Shown in pieces: positions 20,779 through 32,745 of a DNA stretch of 64,000 nt. Numbering within the stretch: position 1 is the first letter of the stretch; each line of letters begins with the position of its first letter. The notes beneath the pieces are model-generated. The model worked only from the letters and a program-made list of their open reading frames with translations. It was not told the origin of the DNA and did no database searches. This DNA is from Microthyrium microscopicum. Lineage: Eukaryota > Ascomycota > Dothideomycetes > Microthyriales > Microthyriaceae. A program made the position numbers and the translations under genes. Location: assembly GCA_010405405.1 (NCBI GenBank), contig MU004232.1, positions 887,481-951,480 of the forward strand, read 5' to 3'.

Positions 20779-22156
20779 GGCTGAGGCTCAGCCTTATATG
20801 TAACTTCATCTTGTTCCTTAATGCAGTGATCCGCCAAGTACACAAAGAATTAATAATCATATGTGACCACGTATTTAAGACGAGGGCTATTGCCCTTGAA
20901 ATATGGTTTTCTAGCGGTAAAAAGGGTGAATGCGGTGCTCTACCGACTATGTTATGTCCCGCCGTGCCTTCTAAAATTCATACACTCTATAGCCCATCGC
21001 AGTCGATGATAAGCCAACTTTGTAGCGTACTTCATGGTATTGCGAATAAGTGAATGCTCTAGGTCTGATTGGGATTTAGGCAGAACACAGCGCTAGTCCT
21101 CGCTATAATAAGGCTAGACAATTTGATATTTTCGCGAACAAAAAGAACCTTATTGAGGCTACCCGTTACTCATTACTAAATTGAGAAAAAGAAAATATAA
21201 TTCCTATATAAAGTTGAAGTGGTTCCTACCGGAATTGAACCGTTGGAAAGAAAGGATGTTCCGCGGCCAGGCAAAAATACAGAACGCCGAAGCGTTTTTT
21301 ACTCCGGAGAGTCTGTATTAAAGACTCGCCCGTCTTTTTTACCGCTCTCCCACCTAGCTTGCTCCTCCCCTTTACACGGTGACCAATCACCCATGCCGCT
21401 AGTACAGACGGTGGTACATTTAAGCTATCCTGATTTGCTGAGCCGTCATGAAGGGAAGCGAATGACCCGTTGGGCCACATTCTTCAACTTTCGAAAGACA
21501 TATTTACATAAAATAATATATAGAGTGCCTCCCTTTGATCCCAAACCAGCCTCGCTCAAACTTGCTCCGCAATCAAGCATTTTCCTCGCAATGCTATAGC
21601 TTATTTGAATTTTGGCATTTGACCATGGACAATATATTGATGAGTAGTGAATATATTTGACAATGTATGTCACGACGGCTATACCCTAATTGACGTATAG
21701 CTGCACCACAATTTAGTTGTGAATATTACTTCTCAAAAAATAAATCGAATCATCTGATGGAGAAAATAAAAAGCGCGGCACCCATCTGCTTCTTTGCCTC
21801 TCATCCGCTCTGTTCTCTTATCGACTACTTTATTTCTTGGGAAGCACATAAAAGCAGTTGTGAATCATGGATCATGATAGGAACCAGAGGACACGACCTA
21901 TCCAAGGTACTATAGTAGACATTGCACTCAAAAAAATATTTTATGAATGTCTTTTGAATTTTTAATGATTATGGAGTTTTTGCCGGGTATTTCATCTTTT
22001 TCATACAGCTCTCTCAAAGAAGCTGAGAGTATCAACCGCGATACCGTATGGTCCCAAGAACTCGGCGAATCTTGACAGGTCGGTTGGTGCAACTAGACGC
22101 AAGGCTGGCGAGCGACCTTGGAAGAAGTCATCTTTTCGTGGGCCTTGATAGGCTTT
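20779..22156. other. intergenic, AT-rich
   Basis: No protein-coding gene supported. The notable content is a tRNA-like sequence at 21184-21360 on the minus strand (separate entry). The rest is AT-rich with no recognised elements. Confidence 0.5.
21184..21360 (-). ncRNA. tRNA-like Pol III element (tRNA pseudogene or tRNA-derived SINE)
   Basis: On the minus strand there is an A-box-like word (AAGCTAGGTGGGAGAGC, 21360-21344) and a near-consensus B box, GGTTCAATTCC (21241-21231), about 100 nt downstream. T-rich terminator runs follow (TTTTCTTTTTC, 21194-21184). Between them are an anticodon-arm-like stem (GAGTCT/AGACTC with a 7-nt loop) and a perfect AACGC-TTCG-GCGTT hairpin. The 5' and 3' acceptor strands do not pair, so it is not a normal tRNA. 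A decayed intron-containing tRNA, a SINE head or a mitochondrial-derived fragment are alternatives. Confidence 0.3.
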
Positions 22157-22867
22157 CTAGGCCTTGCTTTCGACATCGGCATCGTAAAAACTCGGCCAAC
22201 CCAGCATATGACGCAATTGTTCCTTATGCTTAGTTTGTAATCCACTGAACAGTAACCGCCAGTCGTCGCCAGTGAGGTTCTCGTATCGAGGGTAGTCGAA
22301 GAAGAAGACTTCCTTCCAGAAGCACTCTTCTGCTTCGAATATCATGTCTTCTACCTCCATTGGGAAGTTATACATCATTCTCAGCGCTCGTGGTCGCTCA
22401 GGAGCAATGTGAACATGTCGATATTTGGCTTCCTCGGGTGAAACTTTGAGTTCTTTGTAGCCAGAGCCATTGTCAGCAGTTGTGTCTTTGACGAAGCATC
22501 TCCGAAAAGCTGAGCGGTCTGGTAGATGGACAATATATAGTTCGTAAGGAGATGCGGCCTTGAGCCTCTCTGTGCGTGGATTATTTTCTCCAGGAGTAAT
22601 ATTGACATCGACTATCGGTTCTTCTGGTCCGAAGTCTGGTTTGCGTCCTTCTTCGCGCGCTGCTTTCAATCGTTGCGCATCTCGGTAGCGAGACTCTTTC
22701 AACTTTCGCCATTCGTAGTCGAGGGTTGGTAGTTTGAGATCAGGAGTGCCGTCTCGTGTCGCACCTTCGTTGATCGCTCTGCCCTCGGGATTGAGTTTCC
22801 ACTCCCACATCCAAGACGTTGGATCCATTTCATTCGACAGTGAATGCTGTAGCAATTTCTTTGACAA
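22157..22867 (-). CDS. hypothetical protein (236 aa)
   Basis: A single clean frame from MSKKLLQHSL (or MDPTSWMWEW, residue 14) to TAG. The protein is soluble-looking, rich in charged and aromatic residues: a basic helical middle (KESRYRDAQRLKAAREEG), a motif ELYIVHLPDRSAF, and a C-terminus with KEVFFFDYPRYENLTGDDW. There is no signal peptide, membrane span or known catalytic motif. The amino-acid composition and length argue for a real gene. I do not recognise the family. Confidence 0.6.
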   Translation of the reverse strand: MSKKLLQHSLSNEMDPTSWMWEWKLNPEGRAINEGATRDGTPDLKLPTLDYEWRKLKESRYRDAQRLKAAREEGRKPDFGPEEPIVDVNITPGENNPRTERLKAASPYELYIVHLPDRSAFRRCFVKDTTADNGSGYKELKVSPEEAKYRHVHIAPERPRALRMMYNFPMEVEDMIFEAEECFWKEVFFFDYPRYENLTGDDWRLLFSGLQTKHKEQLRHMLGWPSFYDADVESKA

Positions 22868-23672
22868 GTATTGCAGCTTGGATATTCGAGTCGAGGCGAT
22901 GGAAACCGTCGATTCTGTATAATTGCGTATGTTGAAAAGGGGAAGTTGATATGATACGAACAGTAAGAGTAGAAGAAACGATAGATAATATAATTGTTAT
23001 GCTGAGCTGAAGGTGGAGCGAGTCAAGGTTGATAAGTACTTATGCTCTCGGTATTTGGGTATGACTTTGAGAAAGCACAGCCTGGGAAAGGGGGAGTTGC
23101 AACTCGCACGTTTTGTCTTCAAAAACGCTACTTCCTTGTAGCTACGATAATGCTAAAGAAGCAGCCTTCGCATTGTTTTTCACGACGGCTTTGCTTGACT
23201 TTGTGCTACCTGTCTTTGGGGAGTAGGTAGACGTACACTTCCAGCGCCTTCAATGTCTGCCTGATCAAATTCTTTGGAATTGAGTAATACAATTCTAATC
23301 GCACTGAATGATTTCGTGGGAATATCATGCACGGAATGGCCATGAATCGCCAGGAGATATCGTGGTAGACATGATGGAATATTGGTCTCTTCAGCAGGCA
23401 CAAGTTAGTACCAGAGAGGTTGCTTCATATCAGAAAAAGAGACAACAGATCTCGGGATGGAACAATTTGATGTTTTGCAAGGTGCATCTTAATTGGAGCA
23501 AAAGGTAGGTAGCCATAGCCTTATAGCTAAAACTCACACCAATTATTGCACATGATAACCCACATACGGTACCGGTAATTCTGTCAAGAAAAAGCGACCG
23601 TGTAACACCTCTTCATTCCCTATTATGTAACTCGTACCCTCAGTTCAAAACCTTGTAATCAGTCGATTTGAT
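22868..23672. other. intergenic
   Basis: Nothing recognised beyond short unsupported frames. Confidence 0.5.
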
Positions 23673-24008
23673 CTAACAATTGATCTTGTAAGATTCGACT
23701 TTGTCATTTGCTTGACTCGAAAAGTTCGGCAGATTCCAGTCGCCTCGAGATCGTCCTAGAATGCCGCCAGCCTCGCGACAGCCACTCCAGTTGTACAGAA
23801 CAATTTCGCATGTGCGGATGGCACCGTTGGCTTTCCAGTGCATGGAGGAGATTTTGTTGCCTTTGCTGCCAGTAAGGTCTTTGCAAGGCTGGCCGAGAGA
23901 GCCGTCGCGGTCTTCGATGACGTTCTTGTAAAGCTCGTCTCTGTAGAGCTGCAGATGCCAGGCAGAAGCGAGGGGAATTGCAGTGATGAAAAAGACTGAC
24001 AGCTTCAT
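23673..24008 (-). CDS. small secreted protein, beta/gamma-crystallin-like fold (inferred)
   Basis: 111 aa, intron-free. MKLSVFFITAIPLASA is a good signal peptide. The mature part of about 95 residues has four cysteines (PCKDL, TCEIV, GCREA, final INC). The pattern LQLYRD... / KISSMHW... / IVLYNWSGC... / WNLPNFS...NDKVESYKINC matches the strand-and-turn layout of single-domain beta/gamma-crystallin-like fungal secreted proteins. Its partner at 26532 has the same layout (SSVG, NDRIYSFKC). It may be an effector-like or antimicrobial extracellular protein; function is not established. Confidence 0.65.
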   Translation of the reverse strand: MKLSVFFITAIPLASAWHLQLYRDELYKNVIEDRDGSLGQPCKDLTGSKGNKISSMHWKANGAIRTCEIVLYNWSGCREAGGILGRSRGDWNLPNFSSQANDKVESYKINC

Positions 24009-26531
24009 CTTGGTAGAGTTGTGAGTGATAGTTGCTTGAAGTAATTGACGTTTATTTTGTGTCTGAGATTCTGGAAATTGAGTGTTTGTTTTTGATGAAG
24101 TTTGATGGGCTCAGAGATGTGGTTATTTTATAGACTTTCAAGCTGTGTACTCTTGGCCTTGAGTTCCAATTATATCTCATAATTCATGTGCTCATCTAGT
24201 CGAACACGATGATCTATTTGAGTAACATTCCTGTGTCGAAACAGCGGTCCAGAAGGAAAAGCTCGTATTCATGCCTAGAGATAATGTTGAAATCGTATTA
24301 TCCTAGATCAATCGGACCATGAAAGTTTGAAAAGACTCTAAGAAAAGAAGTTTCCAAGAGCTCAACTTTCTTGGCCCAGTTGTGCGAGTTGGTAGCTCAT
24401 GCCTTGTGATTGATTTTCACAACGACTAAGGTAATTGTGAGAGGCTACACAGCCTTGTCTAGGATGTTAAATCAAGGTCATTGAACAGCAGCAAGTGATC
24501 GTCTTGATTGGTCGACTGCTCCACGTAAATGACAGCCTTGTGCCTATCACAGAACACGATTCGCTTCTCCTTACATTAAACCGTTGGGCGTGTATGCTTG
24601 GCTCTTGGCTGCTACCAAGAATAGTCTTGATCTGCTACTTGGATGGGAATGTTTTTGCACTATTCACAGAAGGGAACTTCGTAGACGGGCGAGGTATGAC
24701 AGAGAGAGGTGGATTGATCGGTTCAGTGTAACTCTCTCCGCATTTCGACAGGTCTAGACTTTGGAGTCCGGCACGTTACACAAGCGAAGGTAAGCACAGA
24801 TGGGTCTATCCCTTGGTTACTTCGCGAGGCATCGAGGTCAATTCAGTGGACTGCAGCTTACGGGCGCTGTTATTTTATTTGGAGCTTCGGTGGTTGGTCT
24901 TTGTGCTGCCTGGGACACGTTCTCCAAAAGTTCTAGGAGCCTTCCAAACAGCTCTATAGAATAAGCTGGCAAGGACGCCTCTGGCCAGGGACCTTACTGC
25001 TCTGTTGATGAACACTTCAGTTTCTGAGGTTGATCGTGCCACGAAGCATCGAAGCTAGAGCAAAGAGCTTTTTATCATGTGCTTTTCACTTGTTTAGAGT
25101 TCAGCGGCAAGAGAGAATTATAGAATACGGTGGGAGTTAAAGTGCATGCTCAACATGAGGAAACATGGCAGATTTCGTGGATGTGACTGACGAGTACACG
25201 CCTTAATTCGTTCTATCAGCTGGCAGATGAGATTCTTATGTCGTTCTACGACATGATAGTACCTGCATACGTACTAGATACCTAGGTAAACAGTAACTAC
25301 CTCTCAAATATCTTGGAATTTGGTCACCCAGAAGCTGATCGTGCCTTTCAAGAACTGCTTGACAGAAGTCTCTGATAAAGCCGTCGGAAGAAGGCACGCT
25401 AGCTTTCTTGTCGACGACGTATCGAAGAACTAATCCATAGCCTTTACAAGGACTTGCGCACACATTTGACTAGAAAATCCTGTTCTTTCGGTCTGAAGCT
25501 ATTTGAACTGAATGACGTTCTACGATGCCCAAATAGGTCTCTCATCATCCTGGCATCTTACTTCGTAACTAGAACAGAAGCTCACTGTCTCGGTAATTTT
25601 ACTCGTGAGCCAGTACGGGTTCCCTAGCTCTCAGGATTGGAGGAAATGGTGCGAAGGCCCTTCTGCTGTTCGAAAGTACCCCTTCCGCACGTGCGACGGA
25701 GGGCGCCCAGCTTTTCTTCCAAAATGTGATATAATCCTTGATCAGGACTGAAGACACGACTAGTGTTCAGCAGCGGTTTTTGGATTCGACATAGACTTCT
25801 CTAGCAATGTTGTATGTATGGGAACTCTTACCTGTTTGAGCCACTCAGGATCACAAAGCACGCGACTTATATATGCTATGCTTTACCTGTAAAGCTTCAC
25901 CCACTTCCCACGAGCGAACAGACCGACCAGGCTTGGCATCAATACCTCTTGGGCATATCAGATCTCCAGAATCCGCCAAATCTTTGGAACCTATGAAACA
26001 TCTCGGTTCCATCAGAGCCTCGGCTCAGAACGCTCTTGAAAGCAGTTGTAGCATTGAATTACAATGGAGCAGAGAAAGGGCTGTCCATTATGGAGAAATC
26101 GGATTGTTCTGCCATTTCATTTGATGGAACATCCAGACAAATCCACGAGGAAAGTCTACTCTTCACCACCACAATTTCCAAGAATCTTAATATCTTTCTT
26201 GTACCATAATAAGCTACAATGGCGGTGAGCTCTGAAAATCGGAACCAACATATGAGCTGAAGCCTAGTATAGTGCTTACCTGTCCACCGACTCTGCTGAT
26301 TTGCATCACCACGTAGCACCTAAACCTTGAGACGTCTGGCTGACTTTGAACACAACCTCGCGCGCGACATAAACTACCTTCCAGTATTACTTCAGAGAAC
26401 ACTGCAGTATCTGGTTTCATAAGATCCTGAATACTGTATTTAACAACACTGATCCCCTTGACATTATCTAGAATATAAACATATTTAATAATTCAAAACT
26501 GAAAAGTAAAGAATCAAAGCAAGCATACAAT
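24009..26531. other. gene-poor stretch between two small secreted protein genes
   Basis: 2.5 kb without a supported gene. A 75-codon frame at 25236-25463 (minus) with two Cys near its start is the only mildly coding-like one and has no recognised family. No repeats of note. Confidence 0.5.
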
Positions 26532-26989
26532 ATGAAGCTCTCCATTGCAACACTAGCCTGCACTATTCTCACAGCCGTTAATGCATACCCTGGCGTATAT
26601 CTCTGCACCGACAGTGGCTTCACAGGCACCTGCGTCCATATCGACCACAATCGACCCGGTACTTGCGGTAAGACTGTCCTCCAATAACTCCCCACGGACT
26701 ACTAACTTCAACAGCGCACCTTGGTGGTGATCTTGGCGGAAAAGTCAGCTCTGTTGGACCCGATAACAACGCTGGACGATGCTTGATGTTCACGTAAGTA
26801 GCACCACCAATTCACACCTCATGTATGATACGGCATGCTTGATAGTGTGTACTGAAACTTGGCTATTCTAGTGGCGGCGACTGCGACGGCGACAACTATT
26901 ATTCCATCTTCCCGGGTGATCCAGATTTGAGTACGCTCTATGGAGGGAAATATAACGATAGGATTTATAGCTTCAAATGTGGCGTTTAG
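26532..26989 (+). CDS. small secreted cysteine-rich protein, beta/gamma-crystallin-like
   Basis: Three exons, 26532-26667, 26715-26793 and 26872-26989, joined by GTAAGA..ACAG and GTAAGT..CTAG introns, give 110 aa. MKLSIATLACTILTAVNA is a signal peptide. The mature chain starts YPGVYLCTDSGFTGTC, a Greek-key-like first strand pair, continues GGKVSSVGPDN and CLMFTGGDCDGDNY, and ends NDRIYSFKC-GV. It has six cysteines in the mature part, likely forming disulphides. This is the layout of fungal beta/gamma-crystallin-like secreted proteins. The open frame without splicing is much shorter, so gene finders may miss it. Function unknown. Confidence 0.8.
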
Positions 26990-27474
26990 AGTCGCTGATC
27001 GGTTTCCGTTGAGAAGTAACTCATGATCCTAATAAAGAATCTACTATCTCATAACAATCTGTCTACTCTCTGGAAAAGCTTCATCCTGGCGATATTTGAG
27101 GACAAGTCAGATTTCCTCAGCTCATCTCCTTGACAAAATAAGTAGCAGACTCGCAATGAAATGCGGTGTCTCCCACTGCACTTTTTGATAAGCACAAAAG
27201 ATGGTATAAAGGTGAAATAGCGAAAGTTTTGATTGAATTTCAACTTATCCTCAAAGTTGATTTGTTACATTCGAGACAGGATATTACAGTTCATTCACAA
27301 GCCTAACTGCAACCATCTACATCATCCCTCATCCTAGATCCAATAACGCCCAAACCAACGGAAAAGCAACATTCACCCTAGCGCCATAAATATGCACGAG
27401 AAAAGCAACAATCGTTTTTATAACAACATTTCCAAGAAGAAACCGTTGAACCATCCTTCGTCACACTTGCCCCT
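26990..27474. other. intergenic (convergent 3' ends)
   Basis: 3' flanks of the secreted protein gene and of RHO4; nothing else seen. Confidence 0.5.
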
Positions 27475-28430
27475 TTACAAGATCTTGCACGCCTTTCTCG
27501 CCCTTTTCCGCTTCCCCTTGGTAACCACTTGTTGCCCACTGACATCTTGGTAGACATATTCGCCTTCAGACGTGGCTTGTACTATTGCCTCGTCGAAGAT
27601 ATCATCTACACCGATCCGTTCTTTGGCTGAGCACTCCATGTATGTGGCGCCCATTTTGGTGGCGACGGCTTGACCTTGTTCTGGTGTGACGGGGGTGAGG
27701 CCTTGGGTTTTGAGGAGTTCGATGCAGGTTTTCTTGTGGCGGAGGTCGGATTTCAGACCGCAGAGGATGAGAGGGGTTGTTGGACAAAAGTGCATCACTT
27801 CGGGATACCACTGTGACGTGTGTTAGTAAAGATCAATTTGACCCGGTCAAGGAGGAGAAGGAAGGGGAGTGGGGATATCGTACTTTGTCCATCACATTTT
27901 CGAGCGAGTTGGGACAGTCGATGGCGAAGCATACAAATAGTAGATCGGTTTCGGGGTAGCTGAGTGGTCGGAGTCGGTCATATTCTTCTTGGCCGGCGGT
28001 ATCCCAGAGGGCGAGTTCAACTGGTTTGCCGTTCTTGGGATGAGGAGTTACTGTGATGTAGTTCTCGAAGACTGTCGGTACATATTTCTGGAATTAGTTA
28101 GCCATTTTCGAGTCCTTTCTGATTGATAGATTATGATACCTCTGGGAAGTGTCCTTCGGCATAGCTGATCAACAGGCAGGTCTTGCCACAGCCGCCATCT
28201 CCAACTACGACGAGTTTCTTGGAATATGCCGGTGGTTCGGTGAGAGTCGTGTTGACTGTATCGTAGCCGGTAGAAGTAGTCATATCGCTGTCCACGGTGC
28301 CGTTGCTAACACGCTCGTGTGCAGGTCGACCTTGAGGCTTGCGGAAGGAGTCGCCGCGAGTAACGGGGTTGAGTGCTGAGTTCTTTCGACGAAGATAGTC
28401 ATAATTATTTGCAGTGCCGATAGAAGACAT
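27475..28430 (-). CDS. RHO4: Rho-family small GTPase, Rho4 type
   Basis: Three exons, 28430-28140, 28087-27884 and 27810-27475, give 276 aa; all junctions keep frame. A long N-terminal extension (about 70 aa, [15 protein letters not shown]) precedes the G domain, as in fungal Rho4. G1 is [14 protein letters not shown], the effector loop [10 protein letters not shown]3 [18 protein letters not shown]4 as the Rho variant LKSDLR (LCGLKSDL) and G5 CSAKE. The protein ends in a polybasic stretch and CAAX box ([12 protein letters not shown]), predicting geranylgeranylation and plasma-membrane attachment. Rho4 acts with formins in septum formation and cell-wall integrity. It is divergent from the Lcb3-type gene. 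Confidence 0.93.
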
Positions 28431-28990
28431 GTTTGCGAGTCGAGTTGTTTGCGATGCTGATGACGAATATTTCAAGGTGTGATGGCACCTCGCGCGAGGC
28501 GGGTTTGTGACGCTGGAAATATACAAACAGTAAACGAGAGGCGAGAGGCGAGATGCAAGCAGATGGAGTGATGTTTGTTCGGGCAGCAATACGTGTGTCG
28601 ATTTGATATGTTGCCTTGGCTCTGGGAGAGGAAGAGTGTCTTATCGAGAATACGTGGATTGCTTGCAGGTGCACCTCGTAATATCAGCTGGATGCTCTTT
28701 CCGATGTTGGGTATGGATGGTGGAGGCTCTTTCCGGTGTTTACCACGAGGTTGCGTGGGGCAACTGCCACTTTGAGCCCCAAAAGGCAGTCGCTAGCGGC
28801 TCTACCCCTGCAATGATCCGAAACTCTGGCCCCTTGCCTCTTCTGGCTTAGCCCCTTTCCAATCCATCTTCAATCTTCTTGTGAAACGTGGGTGTAAAAT
28901 GATAACCATCAGCTTCATTTATTCCACTTGACTGTCATTTCATATCACGCTCCTTTTCAAACTGGATCATACATCTGTGTTCATGTATTC
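28431..28990. promoter_or_regulatory. divergent promoter region of RHO4 and LCB3-type gene
   Basis: 560 bp between two start codons on opposite strands. No clear TATA box or known operator was identified. Confidence 0.45.
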
Positions 28991-30627
28991 ATGAGTCAAA
29001 AGCAGCAGGATGCCGGAACTAGGCATTACGATCATTGTAAGCCCCTATCATATTCTCCTATGCCCCTGATTCGGAATTCTATAGCTGATAATTATCTGAA
29101 GATGCCGCGACATTACCGAAATGGAGGTATATTCTCCGTCAGTGGGTTCTACCGCTTGTCAGAGCGGAAACCCCACCCTTAGCAAAGATGCAATCACTTG
29201 CTCGTGCTCCATTCTTGGACTCGTACTTTGCATTTGCTGCTAACCTTGGCACCCATACCTTTTTCATGATATTCCTGCCAGTTCTTTTCTGGTGTGGATA
29301 TAATGAATATGGAAGAGCATTGGTCAATCTTCTTGCAGCTGGTGTCATTGTATCGGGAATTATCAAAGATATATTGTGTCTACCACGACCAATGTCGCCG
29401 CCATTACAGCGAATCACCATGTCTGGATCTGCCGCGCTCGAGTATGGTTTTCCATCAACTCACACCACTAACGCCATGTCTGTGGCACTCTATGCGATCC
29501 ATATCCTGAACAGTGAAGCTGCCGAAGGTTTGTCCCCGACTGCACGGATGGCCTGGGTTTCGACACTCTATCTCTACGCATTTTCCATAGCCTTTGGCCG
29601 GCTATATTGTGGTATGCATGGCTTCACCGATGTCGTTGCCGGAGGGCTTCTTGGAGCCCTCATTACTCAAGTCCAAATCCATTTTGGCGAGAGACTCTAT
29701 CACTGGATCATTGATGGGTCAATACTACATCCATTGATATACATGCTCGTCCTATTCTTCACCATCAGAACCCATCCAGAGCCTGCCGACGACTGTCCCT
29801 GCTTCGACGATAGCGTCGCCTTCTCTGGCGTCCTCATCGGCGTCAACTGGTCATACTGGCGCATTCTCCAACCTCACGCCCTTCTCCGTCTTCTCCTCAC
29901 CCGCACCACTCTGGAAATACAAAATGCAGGCGTTCCCTTGATTTCCTGGCAAACTCTCATCCGCATTCCGCTCGGCGTCATCATCATCGTAGCCTACCGC
30001 TCAGTAACCAAACCACTCCTCCTCAGGGGCCTTCCACCCTTGTTTCGAGTCATCGAACATCTCGACCTGGACTTACCTCGTCGATACTTCCTGCGCGCCT
30101 CGCAGTACCGTACAGTCCCCCGTCTCCACCGCGACGACAACGTCCTCCCCAATCCCTCCGATGTCGGTCAAATGATCGGTGACGTACGACGACGCCGCGG
30201 TCGTGCAATCAGCATTGGACCGCAAAGTATGGCCGATGCACGCGAAGTCATCGCCTACCGCCGAGACGCGCGGCGACGAGAACGCAGTTTAAGCGCAGGT
30301 GGCACCACTCGCAATCCAGCACATACTGACGCTAGGAGCCGGGAGTCCAGCATAGAAGCCAGACTGCACCGACGCACCCTCTCAAATGAGTCAGCATTCT
30401 CACTAGCCTCTGCAGCAGAAGAGGACGAGGAGGAAGGCTCAGATGCAGAGGTAGCAGCGAATGAACGCGTGGCGATTTTCAGCGCTATACCGAGAATTCG
30501 GATCAGGTATGATGTGGAGGTCATCACGAAGTTGATCGTGTATACGGGTATTGGGTGGTGGGCTGTGGAAGGGTGCATTGTCGTCTTCGAATGTCTAGGC
30601 CTGGGGCCTGCGCGCGGGCTGATATAG
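28991..30627 (+). CDS. LCB3: long-chain-base-1-phosphate phosphatase (Lcb3/Ysr3 family, PAP2 superfamily)
   Basis: Dephosphorylates dihydrosphingosine/phytosphingosine 1-phosphate in the ER membrane. Exon 1, 28991-29036 (MSQKQQDAGTRHYDH), is joined through a 65-nt intron to exon 2, 29102-30627, giving 523 aa. The join restores LPKWRYILRQWVLP and AETPPLAKMQ, which match the family N-terminus. The frame starting at the ATG at 29188 is thus truncated. PAP2 phosphatase motifs: KDILCLPRP (C1), YGFPSTHTTN (C2, PSTH variant) and GRLYCGMHGFTDVVAG (C3, His and Asp). Several hydrophobic helices follow, then a basic, Arg/Ser-rich cytosolic loop and an acidic EEDEEEGSDAE segment before a last membrane span. 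Confidence 0.92.
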
Positions 30628-32127
30628 AGGTCGCATGGCGGTTGAGACGATACTGCACTGTGCGTCGTGGATGGCCGTAGATGCAGTATGTGCATGGCAG
30701 TTGAATGCGCATTCTCTTGTCTACGTCAGTCACTGCAGGTTGCGCATGGAAGAGAAACTCCATAGCGTGGCTTTGACGACTACCGCGATCGTGGACCGCA
30801 TTGGTTCACTCGTTACTGCAGGGGGGAAACTGCCTCGTCAAGAATAGATTTCGCGACTAATGAAACACTTCTTACCAATGGTTTCACCTGCATCTTCTAA
30901 CATTTCATGATGGTCTTCTAGAAGGCCGCGAAGAAGTCAGCCACCAACAAATTTGATCGATCCAGCCAATCAGACCAAACATTTCACACCCTCGTACCTT
31001 TCACTTGTTTACATGTACAAAGTACTAAAATTATACAGAATCGCAGTATACGATCGATAGTCCTATGTACATCCAATGTCCATGCACAAATTGTTGTACG
31101 TGGTTCTCTCCGTCAAGAACATCCCATGATGTGTTTCAGGCCTGCTGACCCTTCACCAGTGAACTCTATGCCAACTACAAATGTTAAACCATGTAATTGG
31201 TACATTCGCTCTATGCTGGCTTAACAATCTTCACTTCTCCAAATTTAGAACTTCACTTCTCTCATTTCATTTCTGTCTGTTGCGACTGACATCATCGGCG
31301 CTCCTCTAGGCCAGACACGTCAGTCCCACGGCTTCCCCGACAGACCACAAGCAAGAGAATGTCTCATCCCGCTCAATATGTCGGACTTCAACCAGAACGA
31401 AGCTCTTCTTCTTCGGCTCGGCTGCAAAGCCGGGCTTAAAACGCTTGTTACGGATAGTTACTTGAGCAGCTGTCCGATCAAATCCGAGGCCTGCAATGGT
31501 TAGAGGACTTCAGCTCAGCAAAGTCCCAGCCGGTGGCAATCATTACATCGCGAGATGGCGTCGGTTGCTGAGCGGATCCTTATGAGTCCCCTCGGATACT
31601 GATGATAAAAGTGCTTGCCACAGCTACTTTTGCTTCTCCTGCCGGATCGCTGAATCGATACCTGGATTGAATGCGTAATATCAGCACATTTCCGAGCTCA
31701 GCAAACAGGACGCGTCAGCAATTTCCTGCAATTGATTTGTCCTATACTTCTTCCCGGGGTTCTGCTCGGATGTTGGCAGCAGAAATGTTTGCGCTTGAGG
31801 ATATCTGCACCTCTGCCCTCTCACAAGTTGTTCATCCGCACTCAGTGACGGAAACGCATCAACTTCCCCTGTCTTAGCAAGCGATTTCTGACAGATAATT
31901 GTGCATTTGATCGAATTGACACTGCTTTCTTCGGCTTCTTGCGAGTGAAGTGATTGCTCCAACGGATCTGACTTATCTTTCTGCCTAAAGCTTACCAGTT
32001 GTTGGTGGACTTGTGATTTTGGGGGAGAATCTGGTCTGAAGATCTGGATATTTAAATTGGGCTTATGAGCTGGTTTCTAGACTCGCATCTCCCATCCCCA
32101 AATCCAAATTTCAGCATCAATTCTTCC

Positions 32128-32136
32128 TATATATAA
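32128..32136 (+). promoter_or_regulatory. TATA box (TATATATAA)
   Basis: It lies 60-80 bp upstream of the first ATGs of the degenerate coding-like stretch (MGTTSKTSNLMRHLL at 32188), suggesting that a promoter outlived the gene or drives an unrecognised short product. Confidence 0.35.
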
Positions 32137-32648
32137 TTTTCTTCAAGACTTTTTACCTCATGTGGATCTCTACTCAACCACTTGGCAATGGGGACTACTT
32201 CAAAGACCTCTAACCTGATGCGACACCTTCTAAACCGACAACCATCAGGCTTCCGTTATCCCGAGCTGAAACAAACACTAGCTGCGCTTCGTAAAGTTTC
32301 CGAGAACTGCGCGACAGCAAAAAAATGTGGGCTATCCTTCCTCCATCTCACCAACAAATTCCGTTGCAGAACAAGGCACAGTTCAGCTCCATACGATACT
32401 TGTCACGGATGTTGATAGTTGCAATTCATCAAATGTCCAGCCCCTACAGTCGAACCGCCAAGTGCAAGGAACTGTTTCACAAACAGGATATCTTTCAAGT
32501 CTAACTATGGCGATATCGTCATTCGCTTCAACCAGTATCCTCGTGCTCGTGGTAAACACGTCCTTGCTCCGCACGACTTCAACCATATACCATGATCGCT
32601 CGTGGCTCCCCACGATGTTGTCTGACTTCAACCCTCCCATTTGACAAT

Positions 32649-32745
32649 AATGGCGGAGAGGAGAACCCAGATGATGGCGGCGAGGAGGCTGCGGATGATA
32701 GCGGCGAGGAGGAAGCAGGATCCAGAAGATAGCGGCGACAATATA
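32649..32745. repeat. imperfect GGCGAGGAGG minisatellite
   Basis: Three to four degenerate copies of a GATGATGGCGGCGAGGAGG-like unit. In one frame they would encode an acidic DDGGEEAADDSGEEE tract. Confidence 0.6.

Noticed and set aside
21219-21599. 126-codon + strand frame (VPTGIEPLERK...)
   Set aside because: It is the reverse of the tRNA-like element; frames of this kind are a known artefact of tRNA antisense sequence.
25236-25463. 75-codon minus frame with CASPCKGYG start, possible small secreted protein fragment
   Set aside because: No signal peptide found upstream and no recognised family.
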